From: an uncultured Pelagibacteraceae bacterium
Lineage (GTDB): Bacteria; Pseudomonadota; Alphaproteobacteria; Pelagibacterales; Pelagibacteraceae
Assembly: GCA_902552705.1 (NCBI GenBank)
Contig: CACDHZ010000007.1
Coordinates: 1 to 40,671 of the forward strand
DNA length: 40,671 nucleotides
Direction of reading: 5' to 3'
The translations under genes and the position numbers were made by a program. The notes below the pieces were generated by a model, which had not been told where the DNA came from, searched no databases, and worked only from the letters and a program-made list of their open reading frames with translations. Position 1 is the stretch's first letter, and the number at the start of each line of letters is the position of its first letter. Positions 39,218 through 40,671 of this stretch are shown one piece after another.

Positions 39218-40092
39218 TTAGAAACAGTTTTTTTTGCTTTATTCAAAAGTGAGTAAAACTGTAATAATACTGCAAAAAGGATAATTGAACCTCCAATTAA
39301 TCCAAACATTGAAGGTCTTTCACTTACAAAAAGAAATGCCCAAATTGGTCCTAAAACAGATTCGGATAACATTATTATTCCAACCATAGCTGAAGGCGTA
39401 GTTCTTGCACCTATAGTTATGAATATAAAACCAAAACCTACCTGAAAAAATCCTGCTAAAAAACCAAGAAAAATATCATTAGGTGAAATCATTATCGAAG
39501 ATGAAAGTAAGAAGCCTATCAAACAAGAACTAATCCCCGCTACAAACTGTGCAGGAACCATATCCACCGTTGGAAATTTTCTAACAATCATTATTAACAC
39601 AGCAAAAGTGATTGGCATCGTAAAAGCAGCTAAGTTTCCAGAAAATTCCCCTGGTGTTAAAGAATTACCGACCATTAATAAAACACCTGTCATGGCTAGA
39701 ATAATAGAAATTAATGTAGTTAGATTAATTTTTTCTTTCAAAAAAAAATATCCAAAAATAGAAAGAAATAGTATTTGTAATGAAATTATAAAATTTGTAT
39801 TTGCAACTGTAGTATTGTACATTGCAAAAACATATCCACAGAAACCAAATGATAAAATTATTCCACCAATAAAACCTGGTAAACCTGATTTGTAAAAAGA
39901 CTTAAAAGTTTCTCTTTTATAACTAATAATCAAAAAAGCTAAAACTGTAAGAGAGAAAAATAATGATCGCCAAAATAAAATTTGCCACAATGTTGCTCCT
40001 TCAAAAGATTTAACAATCAATCCTCCAAAACTTAAACTTAAAGCTCCTAAAAAAATTAACAATGGACCAGGTAACTTTCTAATAATTTTCAT
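39214..40092 (-). CDS. EamA/DMT-family transporter
   Basis: Ten-TM EamA pattern; TAATG stop/start overlap with the upstream pxpC-like CDS. Confidence 0.88.
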   Translation of the reverse strand: MKIIRKLPGPLLIFLGALSLSFGGLIVKSFEGATLWQILFWRSLFFSLTVLAFLIISYKRETFKSFYKSGLPGFIGGIILSFGFCGYVFAMYNTTVANTNFIISLQILFLSIFGYFFLKEKINLTTLISIILAMTGVLLMVGNSLTPGEFSGNLAAFTMPITFAVLIMIVRKFPTVDMVPAQFVAGISSCLIGFLLSSSIMISPNDIFLGFLAGFFQVGFGFIFITIGARTTPSAMVGIIMLSESVLGPIWAFLFVSERPSMFGLIGGSIILFAVLLQFYSLLNKAKKTVSN

Positions 40093-40671
40093 TAAATTTG
40101 TGAAATTAAATTTTTAGTTTCCAAGTCATATAATTTAAATAATGTTTCTGCACTAGTTAAATCAACTTCTTTAAATTTTATTTTTGATCCTGGTGTTAAT
40201 TGCACTAATTTGTCGTAATCTGCACTTATTACTACTCCTATCTTTGGATATCCACCAATTGTACCATGATCAGAGAGCATAATTATGGGATTTCCATCGG
40301 CTGGTACTTGTATTACACCTTTTATTAGACCTTCGGATTTAATATTTGTATCTACAATGTTTTCAATCTTTGGTCCCTCTAATCTCATTCCCATACGATC
40401 AGATAATTTAGAAACAATAAATTCTTTGCCGAGAAAAATCTTTTTTCCTTGGTCAGAAAAATAGTCAAAATTTGTTCCTTTAATTACTCTTATGTTTTCT
40501 ATTTTTGTATTTATATAATTTAATTTTTTATTAATTAAGTTTTGATTAATTTTAAAAATGTTTATTTTTTGATTTGTCTCTAATTTTTTTCCATTATTAG
40601 AACCTATATTAGCTTTTGTATTAATAGAACAACTTGACCACTGATATTTTAAATCAAATTCACCACTAATT
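40092..40671 (-). CDS. pxpC: Biotin-dependent carboxyltransferase / 5-oxoprolinase subunit C (KipA/PxpC-like), 5' end beyond window
   Basis: Frame is open from 40395 to the window edge; IENIRVIKGTNFDYF..KEFIVSKLSDRMGMRLEGPKIE, VPADGNPIIMLSDHGTIGGYPKIGVVI match the KipA/PxpC C-terminal half. Confidence 0.85.
   Translation of the reverse strand, partial: ISGEFDLKYQWSSCSINTKANIGSNNGKKLETNQKINIFKINQNLINKKLNYINTKIENIRVIKGTNFDYFSDQGKKIFLGKEFIVSKLSDRMGMRLEGPKIENIVDTNIKSEGLIKGVIQVPADGNPIIMLSDHGTIGGYPKIGVVISADYDKLVQLTPGSKIKFKEVDLTSAETLFKLYDLETKNLISQI

Noticed and set aside
1-40671. Defence island, CRISPR array, prophage or transposon
   Set aside because: No direct-repeat/spacer structure, integrase/transposase, or defence-domain protein was seen; content is mostly housekeeping and metabolic.

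Overview
AT-rich, very compact window (short or overlapping intergenic spacers, many stop/start overlaps). Protein content and gene order look like a SAR11/Pelagibacterales-type alphaproteobacterium; this taxonomic call is inference. Main blocks: purN 3' end, ndk, pepA; lptF-lptG-lptD-surA-pdxA-rsmA; gmk-acpP-fabG-fabD; rpsF-rpsR-rplI-dnaB; an RND/MMPL exporter, cvpA-purF; an HD-domain protein with a PhnZ-like metal-ligand pattern; three EamA/DMT transporters and an MFS transporter; a Lys/Glu/Asp-rich heptad-repeat protein; an arginine:glycine amidinotransferase homologue; a SufU/IscU-like protein and an HPP-family protein; NAD-dependent formate dehydrogenase; SelO; a DAO-family oxidoreductase; TspO; SDR; a lipid-modification module (FAD oxidoreductase, DUF1365, Cfa-like methyltransferase, DUF3833); gcvP-gcvH-gcvT preceded by a tandem glycine riboswitch; and a partial pxpC/KipA-like CDS at the right edge. 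I found no CRISPR array, mobile element, rRNA or convincing tRNA, and no obvious defence system. The most interesting signal is in the gcvT leader. The entire inter-aptamer linker of the glycine riboswitch (39096-39107) is a perfect 12-nt complement of the gcvT start-codon region (39015-39026), which suggests a translational ON switch. Other leads are a Cfa-like enzyme with substituted active-site residues placed directly behind gcvP, an 18-bp terminator hairpin abutting the selO start codon, and the HD-domain candidate oxygenase next to purF.
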